A stretch of DNA of 64,000 nt from positions 1-64,000 of the forward strand of contig NZ_CANLMP010000012.1 in the NCBI RefSeq assembly GCF_947492405.1, in the 5' to 3' direction. A model generated the notes under the pieces. That model made no database searches and was not told the DNA's origin. It saw nothing but the letters and a program-made list of their open reading frames with translations. Within the stretch, counting starts at the first letter, position 1, and each line of letters starts with the position of its first letter. Of this stretch, positions 50,355 through 60,217 are shown in pieces. Position numbers and translations under genes: made by a program. This stretch comes from an uncultured Aquimarina sp. Its GTDB lineage: Bacteria; Bacteroidota; Bacteroidia; Flavobacteriales; Flavobacteriaceae.

Positions 50355-51638
50355 ATGAAAAACAATATATTAATCGCTTTTCTTTTAGTATGTTCAATTT
50401 TACAAGCCCAAAAAATAGATCCGGATGTAAAGTCAATGTCAGAAAATATAGAAAGTAAGGTAATTGAATGGCGAAGAGATTTTCATCAAAATCCGGAACT
50501 CTCTAATCGTGAATTCGAAACTGCTAAGAAAATTGCAAAACATCTTAAAGATCTTGGTTTTGAAGTAACAGAAAATGTAGCTAAAACTGGAGTTGTAGGG
50601 ATTCTAAAAGGTGGTAAAGAAGGAAAAGTAGTGGCTTTGAGAGCAGATATTGATGCACTTCCGGTTACTGAAAGAGCTGATGTCCCTTTTAAGTCTACCG
50701 TTAAAACTACTTTTCTTGGTTCAGAAGTTGGAGTTAGTCATGCCTGTGGACACGATACACATACCGCAATCCTGATGGGAGTTGCAGAAGTTTTAAGTAA
50801 GAATAAAGAAAAAATATCTGGTACAGTTAAGTTTATTTTTCAACCAGCAGAAGAAGGACCACCTCCTGGAGAAGAAGGTGGAGCAAAATTGATGATTAAA
50901 GAAGGGGTCCTTAAAAACCCTGATGTTGATGCAATTTTTGGGTTACATATCAATTCTGGAACTCCAGTAGGTATGATACGCTATAAACCAGGTGGCACTA
51001 TGGCAGCTGTAGAGCGTTTTGTAATCGACGTAAAAGGAAAACAAACTCACGGATCCGCTCCTTGGACTGGTGTTGATCCTATTTTAATATCAGCAAAAAT
51101 AATTGATGGTTTGCAAACTATTATTAGTCGAGAATCACCTTTGGTAGATGAAGCAGCAGTAATCACCGTTGGAAAAATCACCAGCGGAGTTCGATTCAAT
51201 ATCATTCCAGAAAGTGCGGAAATGATTGGAACAGTGAGAACTCTGGATCCAAAAATGCGCGAAATGATTATCCGCCGCATGAACGAAATGGTTCCTGCAA
51301 TTGCCAAGGCATATGGTGGAGAAGCAACTATAAAATTTCAAAATAATACTTCTATTACCTATAACGACCCTACATTGGTAAAACAAATGTTACCAACTAT
51401 TCAGGAAATCGCCGGAAAAGAAAATGTAGTTTTATCTAAAGCTACTACAGGTGGTGAAGATTTTTCGTATTTTCAGGAAGTAGTCCCGGGATTTTATTTC
51501 TTTTTAGGCGGAAAATCACCAAATACCGAAAAAGCTGCTTCACATCATACACCAGATTTTTATATTGATGAAAGTGGTTTAGTACTAGGTGTAAAAGTGA
51601 TGTCTCAATTAGCTTTAGACTATTTAAACGCTCAATAA
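50355..51638 (+). CDS. Exported M20D family amidohydrolase
   Basis: 427 residues with signal peptide (MKNNILIAFLLVCSILQAQ). The M20D signatures are intact: WRRDFHQNPELSNREFET, the metal cysteine/histidine motif SHACGHDTHTAILMG, FIFQPAEEG, LHINSGTPVGMI, and GGEDFSYFQE near the C terminus. Relatives hydrolyse N-acyl or IAA-amino-acid conjugates and hippurate. The exported location suggests acting on an external amide. It lies between the DsrE-like gene and the FMN glutamate-synthase-like gene with gaps of 13 and 11 bp, so a single transcript is likely. Confidence 0.93.
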   Translation: MKNNILIAFLLVCSILQAQKIDPDVKSMSENIESKVIEWRRDFHQNPELSNREFETAKKIAKHLKDLGFEVTENVAKTGVVGILKGGKEGKVVALRADIDALPVTERADVPFKSTVKTTFLGSEVGVSHACGHDTHTAILMGVAEVLSKNKEKISGTVKFIFQPAEEGPPPGEEGGAKLMIKEGVLKNPDVDAIFGLHINSGTPVGMIRYKPGGTMAAVERFVIDVKGKQTHGSAPWTGVDPILISAKIIDGLQTIISRESPLVDEAAVITVGKITSGVRFNIIPESAEMIGTVRTLDPKMREMIIRRMNEMVPAIAKAYGGEATIKFQNNTSITYNDPTLVKQMLPTIQEIAGKENVVLSKATTGGEDFSYFQEVVPGFYFFLGGKSPNTEKAASHHTPDFYIDESGLVLGVKVMSQLALDYLNAQ

Positions 51639-51649
51639 TACAATTTATA

Positions 51650-53221
51650 ATGGATACTGTCTTAAATTTCTTAGGTTCAATCTCTTGGTGGATTTGGATT
51701 TTAATCGCACTGGCTTTAGTGGCTATAAGAGATATATTCTTCAATAATAAACATACAATCAGTCATAATTTTCCTATTGTTGGACATCTACGATATCTTT
51801 TGGAGAGTATTGGGCCTGAAATGAGACAATATTTTGTTGCAAACAATAGAGAAGAACTTCCATTTAATAGAATTGAAAGAGGATGGGTATATGCTTCTTC
51901 TAAGAATGAAAATAACTATGAAGGATTCGGAACTGATAGAGACATCTATGCACACCAGCATATTTTTGTAAAAAACTGTATGATTCCTTTCCAAATGGAT
52001 ACCAATCATCCTAATAAGCTTGATAAAACTTTTTTACCATGTGCAAAAGTAATGGGCGAATATAATAAACGTAAAAGACCGTATCGTCCAGCATCTGCCA
52101 TCAATATATCTGCCATGAGTTTTGGTTCTCTTTCTGCTCGTGCGGTAGATTCTTTGAATATCGGAGTAAAAAAAGCAGACGCTTATCATAATACAGGAGA
52201 AGGCGGATTATCACCATATCATAGTAATGGTGGTGATGTTATATTCCATTTTGGTACCGGATATTTTGGTGTACGTACTGAAGATGGTAATTTTTCTATG
52301 GAAAAAATGAAAGCATTAGTTGAAAAAAATCCATTTATCAGAGCGATCGAAATTAAACTCTCTCAAGGTGCAAAACCAGGAAAAGGTGGCGTACTACCAG
52401 GCGCTAAAATCACCAGTGAAATTGCAGAAATTAGAGGTGTAGAAATTGGAAAAGATGTATTATCTCCATCGTCGCATAAAGCCTTTACCGATGTTCCTGG
52501 GTTATTACAACTTATTGAAGATATTGCATCAGAAACCGGATTACCTGTTGGTATAAAAGCCGCTATTGGTAAAACGGAACAATGGGAATTATTAGCAGAA
52601 TTGATGGTTAAATCTAATCGAGGTCCTGATTTTATAGCAATTGACGGTGGTGAAGGTGGTACAGGAGCTGCTCCACCAAGTTTTGCTGATCATGTATCAT
52701 TACCTTGGATTTATGGATTTACTGCGATCTATAAAATATTCCAGAAACATAATCTTACGGATCGAGTTGTATTTATAGGTAGTGGAAAATTAGGATTTCC
52801 TGCAAAAGCTGCTATGGCATTTGCCATGGGAGTAGATTGTATTAATGTAGCTAGAGAAGCTATGATGAGTATCGGTTGTATCCAGGCTCAAATATGCCAT
52901 ACCAATAGATGCCCAAGTGGTATAGCTACCCAAAGTAAATGGCTACAAAAAGGAATAAACGTTCCTCTTAAATCTGATAGATTGGCTCAATATTTTAAAT
53001 CTTTTAGAAAAGAGCTTATAGAAATCACTCATGCAGCCGGATATGAACATCCATGTCAGTTTACTATGAAAGATATAGACGTTAATGTCGACGATGGTGA
53101 ACTAACTAAAACGCTGGAAGATTCATTTAAATATACTAAAACCCCGGTAACATATACTTGTGCGCAAGATCTAAAAGATTGTTCATATCTGGGAGGACAC
53201 TATAAAAAAACTGATAAATAA
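51650..53221 (+). CDS. FMN-binding glutamate synthase family protein
   Basis: 523 residues. One membrane helix at the N terminus (SWWIWILIALALVAIRDIFF, about 10-28) anchors a cytoplasmic GltB-like FMN-binding barrel: SAMSFGSLSARAVDSLN, TGEGGLSPYH, KLSQGAKPGKGGVLPGAKIT, IDGGEGGTGAAPPSFADH and, near the C terminus, IQAQICHTNRCPSGIATQ. No glutaminase or NADPH-oxidoreductase domain is fused. The true reaction of these stand-alone proteins is not settled; a ferredoxin-dependent glutamate synthase is one option. It is the third gene of the 49805-53753 run. Confidence 0.9.
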   Translation: MDTVLNFLGSISWWIWILIALALVAIRDIFFNNKHTISHNFPIVGHLRYLLESIGPEMRQYFVANNREELPFNRIERGWVYASSKNENNYEGFGTDRDIYAHQHIFVKNCMIPFQMDTNHPNKLDKTFLPCAKVMGEYNKRKRPYRPASAINISAMSFGSLSARAVDSLNIGVKKADAYHNTGEGGLSPYHSNGGDVIFHFGTGYFGVRTEDGNFSMEKMKALVEKNPFIRAIEIKLSQGAKPGKGGVLPGAKITSEIAEIRGVEIGKDVLSPSSHKAFTDVPGLLQLIEDIASETGLPVGIKAAIGKTEQWELLAELMVKSNRGPDFIAIDGGEGGTGAAPPSFADHVSLPWIYGFTAIYKIFQKHNLTDRVVFIGSGKLGFPAKAAMAFAMGVDCINVAREAMMSIGCIQAQICHTNRCPSGIATQSKWLQKGINVPLKSDRLAQYFKSFRKELIEITHAAGYEHPCQFTMKDIDVNVDDGELTKTLEDSFKYTKTPVTYTCAQDLKDCSYLGGHYKKTDK

Positions 53222-53234
53222 TAAATCAATATAC

Positions 53235-53753
53235 ATGAATCTAGAAATCATACCATTATTAATCTCATTAATACCATCGCTTTTTATCACCTTATTAGCT
53301 TTGTATTATTTTAAGACACATACTGATAATGAGGAAAAAAGACGAAGGTTCCTTTTGCATCAAGAAAATCAAAAACAATCACTACCATTAAGATTGCAAG
53401 CATATGAACGTATGGCATTGTTTCTAGAGCGAATTTCTCCGGGCAAATTACTGCTTAGGACTCCTCCTCTAGCAGATGATAAAAAAAGTTACGAAGCTTT
53501 ACTTGTGAATACTATCGAACAAGAGTTTGATCATAATCTTACGCAACAGATTTATATCTCTGATGAATGTTGGAATATTGTAAAAGCTGCCAAAAATGGG
53601 ACTATTGCATTGATTCGTAAAACAGTTCTAAAAGAAGACGTTGATTCTGCAGATAAAATGAGAGAAATGATTCTGACCACAATTGTAGAAAAAGGCTCAC
53701 CAAGTGATACAGCCTTGGCTGCTATCAAAGGTGAAGTAGCAGACTTGTTTTAG
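53235..53753 (+). CDS. Conserved membrane-anchored hypothetical protein
   Basis: 172 residues. The N-terminal helix (EIIPLLISLIPSLFITLLALYYF, about 3-25) is followed by a cytoplasmic charged part (KRRRFLLHQENQKQSLPLRLQAYERMALFLERISP) and a helical C-terminal half. The segment QSLPLRLQAYERMALFLERI is a pattern I remember in a flavobacterial protein family without assigned function. It starts 13 bp after the glutamate-synthase-like gene and is probably co-transcribed. Confidence 0.75.
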   Translation: MNLEIIPLLISLIPSLFITLLALYYFKTHTDNEEKRRRFLLHQENQKQSLPLRLQAYERMALFLERISPGKLLLRTPPLADDKKSYEALLVNTIEQEFDHNLTQQIYISDECWNIVKAAKNGTIALIRKTVLKEDVDSADKMREMILTTIVEKGSPSDTALAAIKGEVADLF

Positions 53754-53841
53754 TAGCTTCATAAGTTTATAATTGAAAAAGATAAGAAGTAAGTAATTAG
53801 CTTTTATGATTTATTCAATTGTTGTCTATTATAAGTGAAAA

Positions 53842-54762
53842 ATGAAAAACTTTAAAACAATAAAAGAATACTCAGAAGTAACTAGAATACCTCCTGCTAG
53901 ATATGAGCATTTTGTTGTAAGAAGTTTTCAAGAGAACATGCCTACTGTTGTTCATAAAATGCCACCTTTTAGACATGCATTTTATGCTATAGCATTAAAA
54001 ATGAATGGAGATGGCAAAGCATTATCCAGTCATTATTCTGATTTCCCAGATGGTTCGGTTGTTTTTTTTAATTCTCCTTTTCAGATATTATCTTGGGATA
54101 TTGCCCCAAATTGGGAAGGCTATTACGTTTTAATGACTAGAGACTTTATCGCTCAATCTCATATTTTCAAGAACTTCTTAGAAGTATTCCCTTTCTTAAA
54201 GATTGACAAAGCCATTCCCTTTCAGGTAAGCGAAGAGGAAACAAAAACTCTCCTAAACATTTATCAAAAGATCAATGAAGAATATCTTAGCGACAATCCT
54301 GACAAATTTGATTTCATTAGTACATATGTTCTTTTACTCTTAAACCACATTAAAAGATATTTTAATAAAGAAACCTCTGAAGAAAAAGCCAATCAGATTA
54401 TTAAAACTGCTGATTTGAAATTATTAAGTCGTTATCAAGAATTAATAGAGTTTCATTTTAGAGAAAATAATGATTGGGATTATTCTAAAAATTTGCACTC
54501 ACCAAGTTTTTACGCTGATATATTAAATATCCATCCTAACTATTTAAATTCTATTGTAAAGAATAATTTAGGTATTACCGCATTACAATATATCCATAAA
54601 CATTTATTGCATTTGGCAAAATCTTACTTAACTCAGACTAAGTTAAGTGTAAAAGAAGTTGCTTACCTATTGCAGTTTGACTCTCCTAATAACTTTAACA
54701 ATTTCTTCAAAAAACATACTCAATACACTCCTGGAAAATATCGCAAATCAATTCATATTTGA
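53842..54762 (+). CDS. AraC family transcriptional regulator
   Basis: 306 residues. The N-terminal half is a cupin-like sensor (PPFRHAFYAIALKMNGDGKA, DGSVVFFNSPFQILSW). The C-terminal half (about 205-303) is the AraC helix-turn-helix pair with FYADILNIHPNYLNSIVKNNLGITALQYIHKHLLHLAKSYL and VKEVAYLLQFDSPNNFNNFFKKHTQYTPGKYRKS. It is encoded 80 bp before an alpha/beta hydrolase on the same strand, which is the probable target. Confidence 0.9.
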   Translation: MKNFKTIKEYSEVTRIPPARYEHFVVRSFQENMPTVVHKMPPFRHAFYAIALKMNGDGKALSSHYSDFPDGSVVFFNSPFQILSWDIAPNWEGYYVLMTRDFIAQSHIFKNFLEVFPFLKIDKAIPFQVSEEETKTLLNIYQKINEEYLSDNPDKFDFISTYVLLLLNHIKRYFNKETSEEKANQIIKTADLKLLSRYQELIEFHFRENNDWDYSKNLHSPSFYADILNIHPNYLNSIVKNNLGITALQYIHKHLLHLAKSYLTQTKLSVKEVAYLLQFDSPNNFNNFFKKHTQYTPGKYRKSIHI

Positions 54763-54842
54763 AATTCATACTTCTTGATTTGTTTTCATAAATAAGTGCG
54801 CTCTAGTTGTCTGCATCTTTGTATCAACAAAAAACAAATGAT

Positions 54843-55826
54843 ATGAAGAATTTAATAATCAGCTTAATAACTCTTTTTACAATCGTACTAAGTGCACAAC
54901 AAACAAATTCACAAACATCTAAAAATTATATTATGAAAAAAGTAACATTTAAAAGTGGAGGTTTAGATCTCGTAGGTGACCTTTATTTACCAAAAAACTA
55001 TCAGGATGGAAAAAAATATCCAGCAATACCAATATTAGGACCAATGACTTATGCCAAAGAACAAGCACCAACCGAATATGCCAAAAGGTTCGCCGAAAGA
55101 GGTTACATTGCATTAGCTTTTGACCCACGTTACCGTGGAGAAAGTGCTGGTCTACCAAGGGAGTTAGAAGACCCTATTGCCAAAGTAGAAGACGCTAAAG
55201 CTGCCGCTAAATTTTTAGCTTCACTTTCTATGGTAAATGATCAACAAATTGTTGGATTTGCCTTATGCCAAGGAAGTTCAGAAATGTTACGCGCTGTATC
55301 AGAGGATGACATATTCAAGGGATTAGTTACAGTAGCAGGACATTATCGTGACCGAGAAGGAGATATTCAATGGATGGGAACAGAAGAAGCACTAGAAGAA
55401 AGAATAGCATCTGGAAAAGTAGCACATAATACTTATAAACAAACTGGAGAAGTTATCAATGTTCCAGCAGTTGACCAAGTAAGAATGGACGTAGGAATGC
55501 CAGGGAAATTTGTATGGGATTGGTATCACATATGGTCTGATAGAGAAATTTGGGTGAACAATTATCCTAAAATGAGTGACGCATTACTATTTGAATACGA
55601 ATCTTTAACTGCAGCACAAAAATTAGAAAAACCATATCTGATGATTCATAGTGATAATAGCTTTTTACCTGAAGCTGCTAAAAGACAGTTTAAAGCAGTA
55701 CCTGCAACCAAGAAAAAATTAGAATGGGAAGGAGAAACTGGTCATCTTCAATACTACGATGACCCAGAAGTTTTAGACAGAACTGCTAATCAAGCAATTA
55801 CATGGTACAATTCAATATTTGAATAA
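54843..55826 (+). CDS. Exported alpha/beta hydrolase with cysteine nucleophile elbow
   Basis: About 327 residues from ATG 54843, which opens the signal peptide MKNLIISLITLFTIVLSAQQ; the ORF could start at 54807 but that adds 12 residues before the signal. The hydrolase core has YPAIPILGPMTYAKEQ, ALAFDPRYRGESAG, and the nucleophile elbow FALCQGSSEML with Cys instead of Ser, as in dienelactone hydrolases. The catalytic His is probably in ETGHLQYYDD. Substrate unknown, perhaps a xenobiotic ester or lactone. A probable AraC regulator lies upstream. Confidence 0.85.
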   Translation: MKNLIISLITLFTIVLSAQQTNSQTSKNYIMKKVTFKSGGLDLVGDLYLPKNYQDGKKYPAIPILGPMTYAKEQAPTEYAKRFAERGYIALAFDPRYRGESAGLPRELEDPIAKVEDAKAAAKFLASLSMVNDQQIVGFALCQGSSEMLRAVSEDDIFKGLVTVAGHYRDREGDIQWMGTEEALEERIASGKVAHNTYKQTGEVINVPAVDQVRMDVGMPGKFVWDWYHIWSDREIWVNNYPKMSDALLFEYESLTAAQKLEKPYLMIHSDNSFLPEAAKRQFKAVPATKKKLEWEGETGHLQYYDDPEVLDRTANQAITWYNSIFE

Positions 55827-55855
55827 AAAAATCATATTCAATACTAATCACAAAA

Positions 55856-55895
55856 AGCAATAACGATTTGAGAGTATACTCGAGTCGTTTTTGCT
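55856..55895 (+). terminator. Long terminator-like hairpin after the hydrolase gene
   Basis: Seventeen-position stem (55856-55872 with 55879-55895) containing one mismatch and two G-U pairs, 6-nt loop; its right arm carries five T residues. The adjoining gap 55827-56103 has no other feature I can name. Confidence 0.6.
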
Positions 55896-56103
55896 ATTAT
55901 TAAGTATATTGTAATCAGAAAAGTAATTGCAATCTTAAACACTACTGTTCTTATAAGACTGCTTACTAACAATAACCTATTGGTTCTTATAGCTTTGCAA
56001 AGATAAAAAGCTTATACATAACACACTTATTTATTATCTTAGACTTATAGATCTGAATTTACGTACCATTTCGAGAAATAAAAACTGAAAAGTTATTACA
56101 TAT

Positions 56104-56643
56104 ATGAAAAGTAACCAAATGAAAATTTTTGAAGACAGACTAAAAGGTGGACATCCGAATTCATTAGGAAATACCGTAGAAATTGTTGAGGAAGTTTTAG
56201 CTATAAATGAACTCTTCAGTGAATTATTTAATTGTTATTTTAGTAATGATGAGATTGTCCGATTGAGAGTTTCAAATGCAATGAAACGTATTTGCAAAGA
56301 GAAAAAATCAATACTCGTTCCATACATTGATCGATTTTTGACCGAAATCGCTAAAATTGATCAAGCATCAACACAATGGACGCTATCTCAGTTGTTCGGA
56401 ATGTTAGAAAAAGATATGACCGACAAACAAATCGAGCAAGCTAAAAAAATAATGAAAAACAATCTAGAAAATCACAACGATTGGATTGTATTAAACCAAA
56501 CAATGGACACTTTGACAAAATGGTCGAAAAAAGATACTGAGTTGGAAGAATGGATAGTGCCGCATTTAGAAAGATTAACATCAGACGAAAGAAAGTCTGT
56601 TTCTGGACGAGCAAGAAAGATGCTGGACAAGATTCGGAAATAA
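56104..56643 (+). CDS. HEAT-repeat-like protein
   Basis: 179 residues, soluble and almost fully helical, with alternating helix pairs such as IVRLRVSNAMKRICKEKKSILVPYIDRFLTEIAKI, STQWTLSQLFGMLEK and WIVPHLERLTSDERKSVSGRARKMLDKIRK. This is the pattern of HEAT-type repeats. No enzyme motif is visible; a protein-binding role is the only inference. Two in-frame ATGs lie at 56104 and 56122. Isolated between two gaps; the following 682 bp (56644-57325) are AT-rich and I found no gene in them. Confidence 0.7.
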   Translation: MKSNQMKIFEDRLKGGHPNSLGNTVEIVEEVLAINELFSELFNCYFSNDEIVRLRVSNAMKRICKEKKSILVPYIDRFLTEIAKIDQASTQWTLSQLFGMLEKDMTDKQIEQAKKIMKNNLENHNDWIVLNQTMDTLTKWSKKDTELEEWIVPHLERLTSDERKSVSGRARKMLDKIRK

Positions 56644-57325
56644 AAACAAATCTGAACACTATTAGATTTCTAATCGAAGATAGTTCTCTTTTACAGGTAT
56701 ACGATTTAAGTCTTTTTTATTTACGAATTTTATTAAAATGAAATGATGGATTTGTTTTAATAATCCAATACTCATTATAAATAGTTTATTGATCCTAAAT
56801 TGTGATACCAATCACCTAAAAAACTAATTTCCTTTGTGAATATACTCTTACGTAGATATAATCACATTATACAGAAATTGAATCAAAAAGCACCGTTAAC
56901 ATCCCGTGAACATTGTTTTTTTATTTAAGAATCTTGTTTTTAACTATTTTATACCAGTATGAATAATGATGTAAAATCCAAAAGCTTTCATATAATTGAT
57001 AATAAATAAAGGAATTTTGTGTTATTAATTTTAGATATAACTTTTTTAATTCAAGTTGTATCCTCCTAACATGCAATGAAACAATACCACGAATAGATGT
57101 GCTCCAGAACCGTCTATTTAAATTTCAGTCTTTGGATTGGAATTGGTGATATCTTACCTCCCGTTTCTATAGCAAGTGAGGCGTATTTATTATGGACAAA
57201 TTAGTGTCCAATATTTTGTATGCTCTAATAATTCATATTATGCATTTAACTTTTTAAGTAAACACACACACAAACTCATGAAACCTTTACAAATTTCAAC
57301 AAACAACCTACAAAAAAGTTTGATT

Positions 57326-60124
57326 ATGAAGCCTTATTTTATTTTGACATTCGCTTTATTCATTTTTTATAACGGTATCTCGCAAAATCAAAAACCTTAC
57401 AAATTAGGAAATGAAAAAACCTTTACTCAAACATTTTGGAATAAAAAGTCCGATATAATCAGACTTAATGTCTCAAAAGATATATTCTATGAAGGAAAAA
57501 TTACTAAAAAAGAAGGTAATACAGATACGTACTCTATTATTGGAAGTGTCAATAATGATAATACTGCTACATTTCATATTACAAAACAAAATAACATCAT
57601 TTCTGGTCATATCGTTTTATACAAAGAAAAAATAGCCTATAAATATTACTCTGATGATGTGAATGCTGTTCTCATTCAAAAAATCGATATTCATAAAGTC
57701 CTTTGTATAGATTTCGAAAAGATAACGTCAAAAGAAGTTAGTACAAGTAAGGCATCGACTAGAGCTCCTTTATTATCAAGTCTTCCTGGATCTTCATATA
57801 CCGTATATTTAGATTTTGATGGAGAAGTAGTTACTGACACTTGGTGGGTTAATGGAGGAACGATTAATGCGCAACCAACGGGATATAGTGATGCTAAAAT
57901 CACAGAGATATGGAGAATTATGGCAGAAGATTTCAGACCTTTTGATATTAATATAACCACCGATAGAGCTACTTTCGAAAATACTCCTATCAATCAAAGG
58001 ATGATGTGTATTTTTACACCAACCACAGATGCAGCTCCTGGATCTGGAGGAGTTGCATATCTCAATTCTTTCTCCAATACCAATATAGATAATCCTTGTT
58101 GGGTATATAATAATGGAACCAGATCAGCTGGAGAAACAGGATCACATGAAGTTGGCCATACCCTAGGGCTATCGCACGATGGTGTACCCGGAAATCAATA
58201 TTATGCTGGTCACGGAGATTGGAGTCCTATTATGGGATGGAGTGCTAGTAGACCGATTGGACAATGGAGTAAAGGAGAATATGATAATGCCATTACACAA
58301 GAAGATGATATGGCAATCATATCAGGTAATAGAAATGGTTTTGGATATAAAGAAGATGACCACTCAGATGATATAACACAAGCTACTCCTATACAAGTAA
58401 GCTCGGATGGAACAATTAACCCTTCATTACATCAAGCTTTAATTTCTACAAAAGAGGATAAAGATTTATTTTCTTTTATTACAGCCGGTGGCGAAGTGGA
58501 TTTTAAGATTGATCCAGATCCATTTTATCCAAACCTAAATATTCAAGCCAGAATAATTAGTGGTACAGGAGAAGAACTTGCCATCGCTAACCCAACTAAT
58601 AACCTTAGTGCTACTATTAATACTACATTAGCCGGAGGAACATATTTTATAGAAATCGATGGTGTTGGAGAAGGAAATGTTTCTAATGGGTATTCGGATT
58701 ATTCCTCTGTTGGTTTTTACGAAATCTCAGGATCCTACACTCCTGGAAACAATAATCAGCCTCCTATTGCCAATTTCGAAGCATCTATAGATTGTGATCA
58801 AGTACGTTTTTTAAATACGTCTATCAATACAATTACTTCGGTTTCTTGGGATTTTGGAGATGGAACTACTTCTACAGATCTGAATCCTACACATACCTAT
58901 ACAGCAAACGGCACATATACGATCTCACTAACAGCTACTAATGCAATAGGAGAAGATACTAATATCAAAGAAGATTTAATTACGATTAATATTGCGACCT
59001 TACCAGAAAACATGAACCAATCTATATGTCCTGGAGATAGTACTACGATAACTGCATCGGGTAGTTCTGGTTATATCTGGTATGATTCTGTAGATAGTAC
59101 TACAGCTATTGCTACAGGTGCCAACTTAGATGTTTCTAATCTTACTGAAGATCAAACATTTTATGTAGCAGGAACTATTGAACCTATTATATCTGCAGTA
59201 ACAGGAATACAAGACATATTATCTAATTCTGGAGATATTCATCAAGGAGGGTTTAATCTAGTCTTTGATGTAGATCAGCCTATTATCCTTAAAAAAGCAA
59301 AAGTAGTAGCAGAAGGATCTGGGAACAGAACATTACAACTTATTGATGCTACTGGAACTGTACTAGAAACAAAAACTATAAATATTCCTGATGGAGAAAA
59401 TATCATTGATATTAACATGAATATTCCTGCAGGAACAGATTTAGAGATCGGTTTTCTTGAAGAAGCTAATCTTTTCAGAAGTAATGATAATATTAACTAT
59501 CCATATACAATAGAGAATGTGATTAATATAAAAAGAAGTTCGGCCACTACAGCACCAGAAGGATTTTATTATTATCTATACAATTGGGAAATTTCGACCT
59601 TAGGTGGGTGTCAGACTACAGAACGGGCTGTAATAGAAGTAAATATTTCAGATGCTCCGGCATCACCAACAATGAATCTAAATGCAGATACAAATGAAAT
59701 TTCTACAGTAGAAAATTACACATCCTATCAATGGTATCTGGATAATCAAGCAATAGAAGGTGCTACCTCTTCTAGCTATTTGGCAGAAGAAACAGGAACT
59801 TATACCTTAGAAGTATTTAATGATGTTGGATGTAGTACGTTCTCAGAGAATATTGAAATTCAGTCGTTATCTATTATCGATATTGAATCACCAGAAAATC
59901 AAATCACCCTATACCCTAACCCAACGAGAGAAATATTAAATATCGATGGGATATCTAAATTAGAAGAAAAATATTCTCTAAAAATCGTAAATAGTTTAGG
60001 ACAAATCATCATTAATCGATCCGATATTCCTGAGACCCTAGATACTAGTTCTCTTCCTTCAGGATTATATTTCTTACTTATTAATAATAAATTGGTGGAT
60101 CGATTTATTAAAACAGTAAATTAA
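57326..60124 (+). CDS. T9SS-secreted metzincin-like protease with PKD domain
   Basis: About 932 residues from ATG 57326, which starts the signal peptide MKPYFILTFALFIFYNGISQ; the frame is open from a GTG at 57176, but that adds 50 residues upstream. The zincin domain has GSHEVGHTLGLSHDG, a full metzincin motif, and the Met-turn SPIMGWSAS. A pre-peptidase-like beta domain, PKD domain (SVSWDFGDGTTSTDLNPTHTYTANGTYTISL), an extra beta region absent from its paralogue, an Ig-like domain and a T9SS type A sorting domain (ITLYPNPTREILNIDGI to the end) follow. Paralogue of 47291-49669 and clearly similar over the catalytic domain. Confidence 0.88.
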   Translation: MKPYFILTFALFIFYNGISQNQKPYKLGNEKTFTQTFWNKKSDIIRLNVSKDIFYEGKITKKEGNTDTYSIIGSVNNDNTATFHITKQNNIISGHIVLYKEKIAYKYYSDDVNAVLIQKIDIHKVLCIDFEKITSKEVSTSKASTRAPLLSSLPGSSYTVYLDFDGEVVTDTWWVNGGTINAQPTGYSDAKITEIWRIMAEDFRPFDINITTDRATFENTPINQRMMCIFTPTTDAAPGSGGVAYLNSFSNTNIDNPCWVYNNGTRSAGETGSHEVGHTLGLSHDGVPGNQYYAGHGDWSPIMGWSASRPIGQWSKGEYDNAITQEDDMAIISGNRNGFGYKEDDHSDDITQATPIQVSSDGTINPSLHQALISTKEDKDLFSFITAGGEVDFKIDPDPFYPNLNIQARIISGTGEELAIANPTNNLSATINTTLAGGTYFIEIDGVGEGNVSNGYSDYSSVGFYEISGSYTPGNNNQPPIANFEASIDCDQVRFLNTSINTITSVSWDFGDGTTSTDLNPTHTYTANGTYTISLTATNAIGEDTNIKEDLITINIATLPENMNQSICPGDSTTITASGSSGYIWYDSVDSTTAIATGANLDVSNLTEDQTFYVAGTIEPIISAVTGIQDILSNSGDIHQGGFNLVFDVDQPIILKKAKVVAEGSGNRTLQLIDATGTVLETKTINIPDGENIIDINMNIPAGTDLEIGFLEEANLFRSNDNINYPYTIENVINIKRSSATTAPEGFYYYLYNWEISTLGGCQTTERAVIEVNISDAPASPTMNLNADTNEISTVENYTSYQWYLDNQAIEGATSSSYLAEETGTYTLEVFNDVGCSTFSENIEIQSLSIIDIESPENQITLYPNPTREILNIDGISKLEEKYSLKIVNSLGQIIINRSDIPETLDTSSLPSGLYFLLINNKLVDRFIKTVN

Positions 60125-60217
60125 GCGTAATATATATTAGTCTTATTCTAATTCGGTCATACTAAGTTTCTGACTTACTTAGTATGGCCTACTTATGTTA
60201 TAAACACAGCTAGAAAA

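Noticed and set aside
57176..57325. N-terminal extension of the second metzincin-like protease from GTG 57176
   Set aside because: The extension would place 50 residues in front of a good signal peptide and is not matched in the paralogue.
56644..57325. Possible small gene in the 682-bp gap (for example from 56550 to 56741)
   Set aside because: The frame overlaps the HEAT-like gene and the remainder is AT-rich with no promoter, terminator or protein-like composition.
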